A DNA stretch of 33,994 nucleotides. Origin: Gammaproteobacteria bacterium. GTDB lineage: Bacteria > Pseudomonadota > Gammaproteobacteria > SZUA-229. Position 1 is the first letter of the stretch, and each line of letters starts with the position of its first letter. Positions 8,485-20,178 of the stretch are shown here, one piece after another. Position numbers and translations under genes: made by a program. The stretch spans positions 1 through 33,994 of the forward strand of contig JAOUKT010000037.1 in assembly GCA_029882395.1 (NCBI GenBank), read 5' to 3'. The notes under the pieces were generated by a model. That model did not search any database. It was not told the origin of the DNA and worked only from the letters and a program-made list of their open reading frames with translations.

Positions 8485-9003
8485 TTAATCCAGTATTTGT
8501 CGCCAGAGTGCGATTTTCTGGTCCAATGTTAGCCGGGCATTGGCAGGACTGGTGGATGGCAACTGCAAATACTGCATGTTTTTAACTGTTTCATTACCAC
8601 TTTGCAGCACGCCTTTATTAAACAGCGCCGCCGCTTTTGCACCATTAAAGCATAAGCGTTTAATACGCTGACTAGCAGCGAACAGGCTGTAAAAATCATT
8701 AAGCTGTACGGAAGCCGCCTGAATATTTGAATCCAGACTGCCTTCACGCACGCATTGATGCGCCACATCCCATAATGCAATTTTATGCTTTTTTAATTGC
8801 ATTAGCCGTTCGCTATAAGGCAAATCAGCGGCAATTCCGTATAGCGCCTGCATGATAGGCCAAAACGCATTCCGGGGGTGGGCGTAATATTGCTGTTGCT
8901 GTAATGACGCAATACCGGGCATGGAGCCCAAAATCAAGATTTCTGAGTGTACATCAGCCACGCAATCGAAGCCGGTTAAAAGATCAGCTAATGAGTTAGA
9001 CAT
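8485..9003 (-). CDS. Uracil/hypoxanthine-DNA glycosylase, family 6 (HDG)-like
   Basis: A 172-residue protein of the uracil-DNA glycosylase superfamily, closest by motifs to the family 6 hypoxanthine-DNA glycosylases. Motif I is LILGSMPGIASLQQQQYY (residues about 23-40), followed by AHPRNAFWPIM. Motif II is represented by QLPSTSPANA near the C-terminus. These enzymes remove deaminated bases (hypoxanthine, and in some members uracil) from DNA to start base excision repair. It lies 3 bases after the end of holA, so it is likely coexpressed with the polymerase III delta gene. Substrate preference cannot be read from the sequence. Confidence 0.85.
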   Translation of the reverse strand: MSNSLADLLTGFDCVADVHSEILILGSMPGIASLQQQQYYAHPRNAFWPIMQALYGIAADLPYSERLMQLKKHKIALWDVAHQCVREGSLDSNIQAASVQLNDFYSLFAASQRIKRLCFNGAKAAALFNKGVLQSGNETVKNMQYLQLPSTSPANARLTLDQKIALWRQILD

Positions 9004-9006
9004 TAA

Positions 9007-10020
9007 TCAGCAAGCTTGTATGCGGTATCCGGCTAAAAACAGGCACAGTTTGTATAACTCATGCCAGGTTTTTCCCCTTTCCAGACCTTTAATCACACGA
9101 TCGGTCGTCGCGCACATCGATAGCAATTGTTTCAGGCTGTGCTGATTGTGTCTTGAAAGGGCTTTTTTCATCACCGGCAGGCGCTTGCTCCAGACTCCGG
9201 CTTTGGCCAGTGCCGAATCGGCTGATGTCTGCATATTTTCTGCCGCGGCTAGCAATGTGCGAATATCACGGCTTAGCGCCCATAAGACCAAAACAGCCTC
9301 AATGCCTTCATCCTGCAAGCCACTGATAATATGCGAGGTTCTTGCAATATCGCCGCTTAATGCTGCATCACTCAGGTCATAAATATTAAAGCGCGAACTA
9401 TCAGCCACCGCATCCGTCACCTGCTGAGCATTGAGTGTGCCGGCATCAACCAGCAGACTGAGCTTTTCTATTTCCTGCGCCGCAGCCAGCAGGTTGCCTT
9501 CAACCCGCTCCACCAGCATGCGCACCGCCTCTTTATCGGGATGCAAGCCTTTCATAACGCAACGTTTTTCTATCCAGCCCGGCAGAGCATATGTATCCAC
9601 GGGCCAGCTCTGCAGCGTGACCCCGATCGCATCCAGCGATTTATACCATTTTGAATTGCTTGCCGTTTTATCCAGTTTCCCGGCCGTGATCATTAATACC
9701 GTGTCTTCAGCCGGCCTTGATGCGTATTCCACCAATGCCGCGCCGCCCTGTTTGCCTGGCTTACCCGTTGGCAGCCGCAATTCAAGAATGCGCTGTTCGG
9801 CGAACAGTGACAAGCTATTGGATTCTTCTGTCAGTGTGTTCCAGTCAAAATCTTTATCCACATCCATAACCGTTCTTTCACTGTAACCGAGCTCTCGTGC
9901 TTTAGCCCGAATCTGATCAGCGGCCTCCATAAGCTGCAACGGCTCATCTCCGGAAATCAAATACAGCGGCGCCAGTTTTTCTTGCAGATGCTGGCTTAAT
10001 TGGTCAGGTCTTATTTTCAC
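9007..10020 (-). CDS. holA: DNA polymerase III subunit delta (HolA)
   Basis: A 337-residue protein with the delta-subunit start MKIRPDQLSQHLQEKLAPLYLISGDEPLQLMEAADQIR, close in length to E. coli HolA (343). Delta is the wrench of the clamp loader that opens the beta sliding clamp. Typical segments include SLFAEQRILELRLPTGKPG (the beta-binding element region, with LF), VLMITAGKLDKTASNSKWYKSL, and the C-terminal collar domain WSKRLPVMKKALSRH. It follows lptE after 54 bases, as in the leuS-lptE-holA operon of E. coli, and precedes a DNA glycosylase gene. Confidence 0.95.
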   Translation of the reverse strand: MKIRPDQLSQHLQEKLAPLYLISGDEPLQLMEAADQIRAKARELGYSERTVMDVDKDFDWNTLTEESNSLSLFAEQRILELRLPTGKPGKQGGAALVEYASRPAEDTVLMITAGKLDKTASNSKWYKSLDAIGVTLQSWPVDTYALPGWIEKRCVMKGLHPDKEAVRMLVERVEGNLLAAAQEIEKLSLLVDAGTLNAQQVTDAVADSSRFNIYDLSDAALSGDIARTSHIISGLQDEGIEAVLVLWALSRDIRTLLAAAENMQTSADSALAKAGVWSKRLPVMKKALSRHNQHSLKQLLSMCATTDRVIKGLERGKTWHELYKLCLFLAGYRIQAC

Positions 10021-10074
10021 AATCAGTTATTTATGTCTACGAATTGAGCGTCAATTTTACCACAAGTCAGGTTA

Positions 10075-10640
10075 TCACTCAGGGCTTATCTTATGCGGAA
10101 CGACAGCGGATTGTGTCGCTATATTTTTTCTATGGGCGGCCTGAATCTGTAACATTATCAAACGTGAAGCATCACGCTGCATATCACGAATCAGTACATT
10201 TTTTTCCCGGCTCTTTCCTAAAACCGCTTCGTTGTCATAAATATAGTCACGAATCAGTTCCAGTTTTCTGTTTTTTATTTTAAAAGCGTTTGATTTATCT
10301 TTGGCCGTAACATTTACCGAATAGAGAATTTCCAGTTTAACTTCATATTCACTGGCCCGGCCACGGTTATCCACCGAGACCACACGTTCGATGATTTTTT
10401 CTTTTTCTATCTTGATTGATGTTTTTGCCAGGCTCGCATCATTAACTATCTCTGAACCATTGGCCTTCAGAATACGCCTCAGGTCTTGCAACAATTCTGA
10501 ATGAAGGTTCTGTGCGCCAAGATAAACGGACGACATTTCATCCGGCAACTGATAGGCACCGCGCAAATGAAAACCGCAGGCCGATATCATCAAGCCCATC
10601 AGCAAACCAAACAAGCCAGTCTTAAAGCGCGCCAACAGCA

Positions 10641-10641
<1 letters not shown>
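10075..10641 (-). CDS. lptE: LPS assembly lipoprotein LptE
   Basis: A 188-residue lipoprotein that plugs the LptD barrel and guides lipopolysaccharide into the outer leaflet. The signal sequence FKTGLFGLLMGLMISACG has the lipobox ISAC (Cys22), followed by the family hallmark GFHLRGAYQLPDEM. The following alpha/beta domain contains VYLGAQNLHSELLQDLRRILK and REKNVLIRDMQRDASRLIMLQI. The start overlaps the leuS stop by one base (TGATG), so translation is coupled, and holA follows, in the conserved leuS-lptE-holA order. Confidence 0.95.
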
Positions 10642-13124
<2,483 letters not shown>

Positions 13125-13324
13125 TTATTTGGTCTATAAATTGTTATTAATTAGCAAAACCCAGAATAAAGCTATCTGATCCGCTATAAATCTTAAAAAG
13201 GTAATATCTACCACCGCTTCGCAGATCATTAGCGTAGCTGACGCGATAAAAGAGCAAGGATACATCAGCCATGCGGGCAATGAAACAATGACTTGAGGTA
13301 ATTACTATTAAAGCAGGACTCATT

Positions 13325-13843
13325 ATGAATCATCAAGATACCAGTCATTTAGTTGACGGTTATAATAAGATGATGGAGCGTATCAAATCGACAATCGATA
13401 ATGCCACGGAAGCTGCAGCCCCAACCCTCCACAACGCAATGGACCAGGCCATTCAGGCCGCCACAGATCACAAGGAACTGACCCAGAGCGAAGCCGAACA
13501 GATAGCCAATACGATCAAAATTGATTTAAATGATGCGGCCGAGCATTTAATGGAAACCAACAGCGACTTTACTGAGTGGTTAAAAATAGATCTGGACGCA
13601 CTTGAACAAAAAATTCTGGATTTGTTTTTGTCTGTTGCAGACCACACGCGCATGGAAATAAAACAGTTTATTGGCGATATTGAAGATTCAACCTACTATG
13701 CAACAGATCTGGCCTGCCGCGGTGATTATCAATGCGGCCATTGTCAAAACGTGCTGCATATTGAAACCGTCAGCCCGCTCAGCTCATGCCCGGTCTGTAA
13801 ACACACAGAATTTAGTCGTTTCCGCCTGCCACCAGAACACTAG
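13325..13843 (+). CDS. ybeL: Zinc-ribbon protein YbeL (DUF1451 family)
   Basis: A 172-residue protein with a long, acidic, probably helical region (residues 1-130) and a C-terminal zinc ribbon: YQCGHCQNVLHIETVSPLSSCPVCKHTEFSRF, with two CxxC knuckles. This is the layout of E. coli YbeL, which is also encoded next to leuS. Function is unknown. AGGA lies six bases before ATG. It is divergent from leuS and convergent with lnt, so it interrupts the otherwise continuous minus-strand run between lnt and leuS. Confidence 0.85.
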   Translation: MNHQDTSHLVDGYNKMMERIKSTIDNATEAAAPTLHNAMDQAIQAATDHKELTQSEAEQIANTIKIDLNDAAEHLMETNSDFTEWLKIDLDALEQKILDLFLSVADHTRMEIKQFIGDIEDSTYYATDLACRGDYQCGHCQNVLHIETVSPLSSCPVCKHTEFSRFRLPPEH

Positions 13844-13855
13844 ACCTGCCTGCGC

Positions 13856-13882
13856 GGGCCTGAGCATGACAATACCAGGCCC
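13856..13882. terminator. Possible hairpin between convergent ybeL and lnt
   Basis: GGGCCTG (13856-13862) pairs with CAGGCCC (13876-13882) around a 13-base loop, in the 59-base gap between two converging genes. No T-run follows on either strand, so intrinsic termination is only suggested by position. Confidence 0.35.
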
Positions 13883-13902
13883 GGCGGTTATTCTGTTCGT
13901 GC

Positions 13903-15408
13903 CTATGCAGGCTGCTTGCTAAAGTGCTTTCTGCCGCGCCACAGCAAGGCAAGCACAGCCAGAGCAATAAGCGGCACATTGCCCCAGAACACATAAGGTG
14001 TCATGCCTGACATCGCACGGATATCACCAGTGATGGTTGTGCGTACAAAAAGCGAGCTGGTGACTATCTCTTGCCCTTTGGGGCCGATAATAGACGATAT
14101 GCCGGTATTCGTTGCGCGCACTAAATACCTTGCCGACTCAATCGCTCTCATCCTCGCAATTTGATGGTGCTGATGAGGTTCCGCTGTACGCTTGAACCAG
14201 GCATCGTTACTGGCATTGATTAAAAATTTCGCAGCCGGCAAGCTCGATCGTATCTCGCGATCAAACACATCCTCAAAACAGATACTGGCACCGACATCAT
14301 AGCCCGCCACTTTCATCAATGGCTGATCGTCATCACCGCTGGCAATGTCACTCATCGGAAAGTTAATGTACTGACGCAAAAATTCAAATAAAGCTCGGAA
14401 CGGCATATATTCGCCCAGCGGCACCAGGTGCTTTTTCTGATAAACATCACCCTTGCTGCTGATCAGACTATTATAATAACGGCCTGTTTTTGTATCACGC
14501 ATAAAAACACCGGCGATAACCTCGGTATCATTCAAATCAGCCTGTGCCTTGATCTCTTCCCAGTAGGGCATCACCTGATAAAGAAAACTGGGAATAGCGG
14601 TTTCAGGCCAGATGACGATATCGCTAGCAGAGTGCTCGTCTGTTTGCTGCTGGTACCATTTAAGTGACGGCCATTTGATGTCTTTACGCCACTTCATATC
14701 CTGCTGCACACTTAACTGCGGCAGACTGACTTTTATTAAACCTGAAACAGGCTGGCTCCAGCTGGCGAAAAACAACAGCTGACCTAATATAAAAATAGCC
14801 ACCGCTGCCGACAGCGCCAACCTGGCTTTAGCAGGCTGCAACACACTTATTAATATCAGGCCCGCCATCAAAGACATGATAGCGCCGACACCCAGCGCAC
14901 CGAACAGGGGAGCAAAATAAGCCAGACTGGTTTCTACCTGAGAAGTGCCAAGCGACAACCAGGGAAAGCCGGTAAACAGATAACCCCTTAACCACTCTGT
15001 CAGCGCCCACATCAGCGGAAAACCGGCCAGTAAAAACAGTGATCGGCTGTTATTAAAAAAACGCTGCGAGAGATAGGCCGCCAGCGCCGGGAACAGCGCA
15101 CAATAAGCCGCTAACAAAATAATCATTGCAATAGCCAGCAGCGCCGGAGCATTACCAAACGTATGCACGCTATGGAAGATCCAGCTAAAGCCGACTACAA
15201 ACTGGCCGAAACCAAACAACCAGCCACGCCAGAAACTTCGGCCATTAGACAGGTTTAAGATCAGAAAAAGAAAAAGCGCCAGTAAAGGCAGGGCAAGATA
15301 AGCCAGATCATAGGGAGCAAAAACAAAAGGCAACAACAAACCCAATACTAAAGCTGAAACGTCAGCGAGCGCAGGTTTTGATAACAGCGACTTTATGCGA
15401 TCAGTCAT
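13903..15408 (-). CDS. lnt: Apolipoprotein N-acyltransferase Lnt
   Basis: A 501-residue inner-membrane enzyme that adds the third acyl chain to the N-terminal cysteine of lipoproteins. The N-terminal 215 residues hold a series of membrane segments. The periplasmic nitrilase-like domain contains the catalytic triad: Glu269 in IVIWPETAIPS, Lys325 or Lys326 in YQKKHLVPLGEYMPF, and Cys377 in GASICFEDVF. A final membrane helix lies near residue 480. Length matches E. coli Lnt (512). Its start overlaps the end of corC by 4 bases (ATGA), as in the conserved ybeZ-ybeY-ybeX-lnt operon. Confidence 0.97.
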   Translation of the reverse strand: MTDRIKSLLSKPALADVSALVLGLLLPFVFAPYDLAYLALPLLALFLFLILNLSNGRSFWRGWLFGFGQFVVGFSWIFHSVHTFGNAPALLAIAMIILLAAYCALFPALAAYLSQRFFNNSRSLFLLAGFPLMWALTEWLRGYLFTGFPWLSLGTSQVETSLAYFAPLFGALGVGAIMSLMAGLILISVLQPAKARLALSAAVAIFILGQLLFFASWSQPVSGLIKVSLPQLSVQQDMKWRKDIKWPSLKWYQQQTDEHSASDIVIWPETAIPSFLYQVMPYWEEIKAQADLNDTEVIAGVFMRDTKTGRYYNSLISSKGDVYQKKHLVPLGEYMPFRALFEFLRQYINFPMSDIASGDDDQPLMKVAGYDVGASICFEDVFDREIRSSLPAAKFLINASNDAWFKRTAEPHQHHQIARMRAIESARYLVRATNTGISSIIGPKGQEIVTSSLFVRTTITGDIRAMSGMTPYVFWGNVPLIALAVLALLWRGRKHFSKQPA

Positions 15409-16271
15409 TCTGAAATCTGATCTTCCATTACCGCAACCGGCAATATAATCACCTGAATGTTTTGAATGCGACGGCTATCAGCACTCATGATTTTAAACTG
15501 CAGACGGCCGATAGAAACAATTTCACCGCGAGCCGGAACATGACCAAATTTCTGGATCAAGACTCCGGCAATCGTATCAAACTGCTCATCACTAAAGTCG
15601 CTGGCAAAAACATCATTAAACTCTTCAATCGGTGTCATGGCACGAACCGAATAACGCGCCAGGCCATGGCGACGGATATTTAACTGATCAGCCTCATCAT
15701 GCTCATCATCAATCTCACCGACAATTTGTTCCAGCACATCTTCAATCGTCACGAGACCGGCAATGCCACTGTATTCATCGACCACCAGTGCCATGTGATT
15801 GCGACTGGCCCTGAAATCACGCAGCAAGTCATCAATCCGTTTACTCTCAGGCACAAATACCGGTGAACGTAAAATATCACGTAATTCAAAATCATCACGT
15901 TCGGTAATATCTGCATAACGCAACAGGTCTTTTGCCAGCAAGATGCCAATAATTTCATCTCGATTATCACCGATCACGGGGAAGCGCGAGTGCCCGGAGT
16001 TAGTCACCATGGGCAACATGTTTTCATAATCCGAACTTGCCTCAATCACAATCATTTGTGAACGAGGCACCATGATATCCCGCACCTGAGTATCGGCTAC
16101 CTGAATCACGTTCTCCATCATGGTCAATGCATTGCTGTCAAACAGGTCCCGCTTTTGCGCCTGCCTGAGCATATCGATCAGTTCTTGCCGGCTTTGCGGC
16201 TCTGATAAAAATGCCAGACTTAAACGATCCAGCCAACTGCGTTGAATATTATCAGACTCTTTTTCAGCCAT
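15405..16271 (-). CDS. corC: CBS-domain protein CorC/YbeX
   Basis: A 288-residue protein of the CorC/YbeX family: an N-terminal helical lead (LDRLSLAFLSEPQSRQELIDMLRQA), two CBS domains (about residues 63-190; VRDIMVPRSQMIVIEA opens the first and MALVVDEYSGIAGLVTIEDVLEQIVGEI closes the second), and a C-terminal transporter-associated CorC_HlyC domain (RYSVRAMTPIEEFNDVF... DTIAGVLIQKFGHVP). It lacks the membrane domain of full-length CNNM-like exporters. Proposed roles are Mg/Co efflux support and, for YbeX, ribosome and RNA metabolism; neither can be decided here. It lies between ybeY and lnt. Confidence 0.93.
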   Translation of the reverse strand: MAEKESDNIQRSWLDRLSLAFLSEPQSRQELIDMLRQAQKRDLFDSNALTMMENVIQVADTQVRDIMVPRSQMIVIEASSDYENMLPMVTNSGHSRFPVIGDNRDEIIGILLAKDLLRYADITERDDFELRDILRSPVFVPESKRIDDLLRDFRASRNHMALVVDEYSGIAGLVTIEDVLEQIVGEIDDEHDEADQLNIRRHGLARYSVRAMTPIEEFNDVFASDFSDEQFDTIAGVLIQKFGHVPARGEIVSIGRLQFKIMSADSRRIQNIQVIILPVAVMEDQISE

Positions 16272-16279
16272 TTTCTAAC

Positions 16280-16759
16280 TTACTCATTATTATGCTTAGC
16301 TTGTGATTGATAAGGGTCATCAAAACCCAGTTGACTTAATATTTTTATTTCCAGATTTTCCATTTCATCGGCATCAGCTTCCGTAATGTGATCATAGCCC
16401 TGCAGGTGCAACATGCCATGCACCAGCATATGTGCCCAGTGTGCCTGCAGCGTTTTGTCCTGCTGCTGTGCTTCGGCGCTGACCACAGTAGCACATACTA
16501 CCAGATCACCCAGCATAATCAGATCCAGAACATGCTGAAACTCATCCGGCATATCCATTGCAAAAGACAGCACATTGGTGGCTTTGTCTTTTCCCCGATA
16601 GGCATTATTCAGCTCCCGGGATTCTTCTGCATCAACCACTCTCAAGGTAACCTGAGACTGGCTGTCATCCATCAAGGCCGCTGCGGCACATTTTTTTAAA
16701 AAAGAATCTGCTGGCAGATCACACTCTTTTTGCTGATTCTGAATAACAAGATCAAGCAT
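16280..16759 (-). CDS. ybeY: Endoribonuclease YbeY
   Basis: A 159-residue zinc-dependent endoribonuclease that takes part in 16S rRNA 3'-end maturation and ribosome quality control. The metal motif [11 protein letters not shown] places three zinc-binding histidines at His114, His118 and His124. The conserved [17 protein letters not shown] segment lies at about residues 55-71. Length matches the E. coli protein (155). It is eight bases ahead of corC and follows the PhoH-like gene by five bases. Confidence 0.95.
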   Translation of the reverse strand: MLDLVIQNQQKECDLPADSFLKKCAAAALMDDSQSQVTLRVVDAEESRELNNAYRGKDKATNVLSFAMDMPDEFQHVLDLIMLGDLVVCATVVSAEAQQQDKTLQAHWAHMLVHGMLHLQGYDHITEADADEMENLEIKILSQLGFDDPYQSQAKHNNE

Positions 16760-16764
16760 ATGCT

Positions 16765-17730
16765 TTATCTGTCGCCTGTTTTTTTATTGTAGTCTTCAAA
16801 TGCTTCAACAATTTTCTGCACCATTGCATGGCGCACAACATCTTTACTGTCAAAATAAGTAAAGCCAATTGAATCGATATTTTTCAATACATCGGCCGCG
16901 TGTTTAAGCCCCGACTTTTTATCTCTGGGTAAATCCACCTGAGTAATATCGCCGGTCACAACCACTCTTGAGCCATAACCAAACCGTGTCAGGAACATTT
17001 TCATTTGTTCAACGGTAGTGTTTTGTGCTTCATCAAGAATAATAAACGACTCGTTAAGGCTACGGCCACGCATGTATGCCAGCGGCGCAATTTCAATCAC
17101 ATTATTTTCTATCAGCTTATTCACTTGCTGAAAACCCAGCATTTCATAAAGCGCATCATAAATCGGGCGTATATAAGGGTCTACTTTTTGCGCCATGTCA
17201 CCGGGTAAAAAACCCAGTTTTTCACCCGCTTCGACAGCCGGCCTTACCAGCACCAGACGCTGGACTTTTTCCTGCTCCAGGGCCTGTACAGCACTTGCCA
17301 CTGCCAGATATGTTTTGCCAGTACCGGCCGGGCCAATACCAAATGTGACGTCATATTTGTTTAACTGACTAAGATACTCTCGCTGATGTTCACCCCTGCC
17401 TTTAATGGCACCGCGACGGATATTAACGATGCCAGTTGCATGCTCCATATCCGATGAATATTTGTCGTTAAGCATCTGCTGAAGATTCAGGTGCACCAGC
17501 TCCGCTTTTAGTGTTTCTTTTGCTGTCGTCGCATACAGATCTTTTAAAAGCTCAGCAACACGTACGGTTATATTGGCATCACCGGTGACTTGAAACTGAT
17601 TACTCAGGTGCGTAATTTCTACACCCGTGCGCTTTTCAATTTCTCGTATATGCTCGTTCATTGGGCCGCACAAGTTTGCCAGCCGCATATTATTGGCGGG
17701 CTCAAGCAGAATACTGGACGTTTCACTCAT
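16765..17730 (-). CDS. ybeZ: PhoH-like ATPase YbeZ
   Basis: About 321 residues from the ATG at 17730 ([22 protein letters not shown]). An N-terminal KH-like region precedes the PhoH P-loop ATPase: Walker [15 protein letters not shown], then [20 protein letters not shown], and Walker [12 protein letters not shown]. YbeZ works with YbeY in RNA processing. The frame stays open to a TTG at 17781 inside the end of miaB, but homologous proteins begin near the ATG and I see no good ribosome binding site for either. Position between miaB and ybeY is the standard one. Confidence 0.93.
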   Translation of the reverse strand: MSETSSILLEPANNMRLANLCGPMNEHIREIEKRTGVEITHLSNQFQVTGDANITVRVAELLKDLYATTAKETLKAELVHLNLQQMLNDKYSSDMEHATGIVNIRRGAIKGRGEHQREYLSQLNKYDVTFGIGPAGTGKTYLAVASAVQALEQEKVQRLVLVRPAVEAGEKLGFLPGDMAQKVDPYIRPIYDALYEMLGFQQVNKLIENNVIEIAPLAYMRGRSLNESFIILDEAQNTTVEQMKMFLTRFGYGSRVVVTGDITQVDLPRDKKSGLKHAADVLKNIDSIGFTYFDSKDVVRHAMVQKIVEAFEDYNKKTGDR

Positions 17731-17767
17731 ATTTATAAAGGTGCTTTTATAATTGTTAGAAAAGTTA

Positions 17768-19150
17768 TCAAACAGCTGCAAAAATTTTTACAGTATCGTG
17801 ATCTGAAATATCTAAAAAATCACCGCGCAAGGAATTTGTCGTGGCTTCCGTAATTTTAACTGTGACAAAGCGACCGATAAGGTATTCTGCACCGGCAAAC
17901 CTGACCACCCGGTTGTTTTCTGTCCGCCCTGTTAACACGCCATCGGCTTCGCGGGCTTTTCGCTCTACCAGAATACGCTGTTCCGAACCTATCATTGACT
18001 GGCTAATCGCAGCGGCCTGCTCGTTTATTTTATCTTGCAGGCGTTGCAGACGCTGTTTTTTAGTCTCCAAAGAAACATCGTCTTCATAAGCGGCTGCCGG
18101 CGTACCCGGACGAGCACTGTAAATAAAACTATAAGACATATCAAAACCGACATCTTCAATCAGTTTCATTGTGGCTTCGAAGTCTTTTTCTGTTTCGCCG
18201 GGAAATCCGATAATGAAATCCGAGGAGACAGTAAGCCCCGGGCGCTTTTCACGAAGGCGCCGGATTTTGGATTTATATTCGATTGCCGTGTGGCCGCGTT
18301 TCATTGAAGACAATGTAAAATCCGAACCACTTTGAACCGGCAGATGAACAAAACTCACCAGTTCGGGCACTTCTTCATAGACATCGATTAAGCGGTCTGA
18401 AAACTCAACCGGGTGTGATGTTGTAAAGCGAATGCGATCAATGCCATCAATAGCTGCCACATAGGTAATCAGCAACGCCAGATCAGCGTCCTCATCAATG
18501 CCGCTGCCATCTTCAGTGCTCATCTCACCCCGGTAGGCATTGACATTCTGGCCCAGCAAGTTTACTTCGCGGACACCCTGTGCAGCCAGTTTGGAAACCT
18601 CAGCTAACACATCATCAAACGGGCGACTGACTTCCTCGCCCCGTGTATACGGCACAACACAAAATGTACAGTATTTGCTGCAGCCTTCCATGATAGACAC
18701 AAACGCGGTCGCGCCTTCTGCCTTAGGTTCTGGCAAATAATCAAACTTTTCGATTTCAGGAAAGGAGATATCCATCACCGGATTGCGTTTTTTCTCAACT
18801 TCACTGAGCAGTGCCGGTAGCCTGTGGATGGTTTGCGGGCCAAAGACAAGATCAACATAAGGCGCACGCTGACGGATCACCTTGCCTTCCTGGCTGGCAA
18901 CACAGCCACCCACACCGATGATCAGGTCAGGATTTTTATCTTTCAGTTTTCTCCAGCGGCCCAGCTGATGAAAGACTTTTTCCTGAGCTTTTTCACGAAT
19001 CGAACAGGTATTCAATAACAATACGTCCGCCTCACTGGCTTCAGACACCTGCAGCAACCCATGTGAATCCGCCAACACATCACGCATTTTGGCTGAGTCA
19101 TACTCGTTCATCTGGCAACCGAACGTCTTTATATACAGCTTGCGAGCCAT
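17768..19150 (-). CDS. miaB: tRNA-2-methylthio-N6-dimethylallyladenosine synthase MiaB
   Basis: A radical SAM methylthiotransferase of about 460 residues that adds the 2-methylthio group to i6A37 of tRNAs. The N-terminal UPF0004 domain starts [19 protein letters not shown], with further cluster cysteines in [11 protein letters not shown] and [11 protein letters not shown]. The radical SAM motif is [17 protein letters not shown]-terminal TRAM domain ends the protein. The frame extends to 19171, but AAGG five bases before the ATG at 19150 (MARKLYIK) marks the better start. It is the first gene of the miaB-ybeZ-ybeY-corC-lnt operon. Confidence 0.97.
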   Translation of the reverse strand: MARKLYIKTFGCQMNEYDSAKMRDVLADSHGLLQVSEASEADVLLLNTCSIREKAQEKVFHQLGRWRKLKDKNPDLIIGVGGCVASQEGKVIRQRAPYVDLVFGPQTIHRLPALLSEVEKKRNPVMDISFPEIEKFDYLPEPKAEGATAFVSIMEGCSKYCTFCVVPYTRGEEVSRPFDDVLAEVSKLAAQGVREVNLLGQNVNAYRGEMSTEDGSGIDEDADLALLITYVAAIDGIDRIRFTTSHPVEFSDRLIDVYEEVPELVSFVHLPVQSGSDFTLSSMKRGHTAIEYKSKIRRLREKRPGLTVSSDFIIGFPGETEKDFEATMKLIEDVGFDMSYSFIYSARPGTPAAAYEDDVSLETKKQRLQRLQDKINEQAAAISQSMIGSEQRILVERKAREADGVLTGRTENNRVVRFAGAEYLIGRFVTVKITEATTNSLRGDFLDISDHDTVKIFAAV

Positions 19151-19181
19151 AACAACCTTAAATTCTTCCAACAGACCGCTG

Positions 19182-19212
19182 ATTTTATCACAGTCGATCT
19201 ACTTTTAATCAA
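19182..19212 (-). promoter_or_regulatory. Candidate promoter of the miaB operon
   Basis: On the minus strand TGATAAAAT (extended -10, box at 19182-19187) lies about 30 bases upstream of the miaB start, with TTGATT (19207-19212) 19 bases further up. The extended -10 compensates for the long spacer. Assigned by eye. Confidence 0.4.
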
Positions 19213-19251
19213 AATTCAATTATGATCAGGTAAATCAATCACACTATCTTG

Positions 19252-19273
19252 ACCCTGTAGCCGACTACAGGGT
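19252..19273. repeat. Perfect 9-base inverted repeat
   Basis: ACCCTGTAG and CTACAGGGT flank a four-base CCGA loop in the gap between divergent miaB and the DsrE-like gene. There is no T-run after it and no gene converges here, so an operator or short structured element is more likely than a terminator. Confidence 0.55.
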
Positions 19274-19635
19274 TATTGTATTCACCAAATCAATATGCTT
19301 TTAAGAAAAAAACATGCTATTTCATAGGCTTAGTAAATTTATCGTTTGTCGCTGTGCAGCTGCCAGCACGCCGGGCTATGTATCCGGCTTTATCGCCACC
19401 GCCGCGACACCTCGTAAAACAAAGCCCATTGCCGAGCCAGACATCAATCGTCTTTATTCTCGCCATACTAAGAGCGAGTGCATGGCAGTGCTACTATTAA
19501 TATGAAAACGGCAAACGGCGATCAACAGCCGAAAAAGCAGGCGGCTGCGCCGACAGCTCAAAGGCAACAGTCGCTCGCCCTGCTGTACAACTAAATCAAT
19601 CACCTTGCCAACCGGCAAGCCAGAGGAGTTTTACC
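19274..19635. other. Intergenic region upstream of second DsrE-like gene
   Basis: About 360 bases with no convincing gene. Frames at 19276-19505 and a 30-codon frame from ATG 19502 lack ribosome binding sites and homology that I recognise. A small hairpin CTTGCC-AACC-GGCAAG lies just ahead of the GAGGAG that serves the gene at 19636 and might affect its translation. Confidence 0.45.
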
Positions 19636-20061
19636 ATGAAGACGTTATTTCAGAGCCTGTTTTTACTTTGCATATCAGTCAGCAGTTTTTCTGCTTTTGC
19701 CGCTACGGCTAAAGACACACACCAGATAGTCGTGCAGTTAACACGCAGCAGCGACAACTATGCACACATGAAAACTTTTTTTCAGATTGACAAGGTACTG
19801 TCTGAGATCGGTGAAAACAAATTAAAAATTGTCGTCGTCGCGTATGAAGATGGTATACATGCGCTCACTCAAAATTCACGTGCCGCGCAAATGCTCACCA
19901 AACTGGCTAACCGCGGGGTCAGTTTTAAAGCCTGCAAAATCAGCATGAATGCGTGGGATCTGACTGAAGATGATTTTCCGCTGGAAGTTGAATTTATAGC
20001 TGCCGGTGCACCAGAAATGATACGCCGGCAACTGGCGGGTTATAAATACTGGAAGCCTTAA
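19636..20061 (+). CDS. Periplasmic DsrE/DsrF-like family protein (paralog 2)
   Basis: A 141-residue protein with GAGGAG seven bases before ATG and a signal peptide (MKTLFQSLFLLCISVSSFSAFAA). The mature part has the DsrE-like order: strand HQIVVQLTRS, helix KTFFQIDKVLSEIGE, strand LKIVVVAYEDGIHAL, helix RAAQMLTKLANRG, and VSFKACKISM with a lone cysteine, ending YKYWKP. It shares layout with the protein at 4957 but the two have diverged well beyond a recent duplication. A role in periplasmic sulfur-compound binding is possible, not shown. It stands alone on the plus strand between miaB and the pel operon. Confidence 0.75.
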   Translation: MKTLFQSLFLLCISVSSFSAFAATAKDTHQIVVQLTRSSDNYAHMKTFFQIDKVLSEIGENKLKIVVVAYEDGIHALTQNSRAAQMLTKLANRGVSFKACKISMNAWDLTEDDFPLEVEFIAAGAPEMIRRQLAGYKYWKP

Positions 20062-20097
20062 GCTGCCGTACCGGCTCAATGCTATTTAGATAATGAC

Positions 20098-20117
20098 TGG
20101 CGCTAATAGCCGCGCCA
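20098..20117. terminator. Hairpin in the gap between DsrE-like gene and pelG
   Basis: TGGCGC (20098-20103) pairs with GCGCCA (20112-20117). The genes on both sides converge here. A second GC-rich structure (GCGGCC with GGCCGGC, about 20147-20174) is followed by six T residues on the plus strand and overlaps the pelG stop, so it could end transcription of the plus-strand gene. Confidence 0.35.
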
Positions 20118-20178
20118 TCGATGACATCAAGCCTGTTCAGATTGCAGCGGCCATTAACTCGTTTATCGGCCGGCTTTT

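Noticed and set aside
19276..19594. Overlapping plus-strand frames and a 30-codon frame from 19502
   Set aside because: None has a ribosome binding site or recognisable protein pattern; they lie upstream of a gene with its own strong signals.
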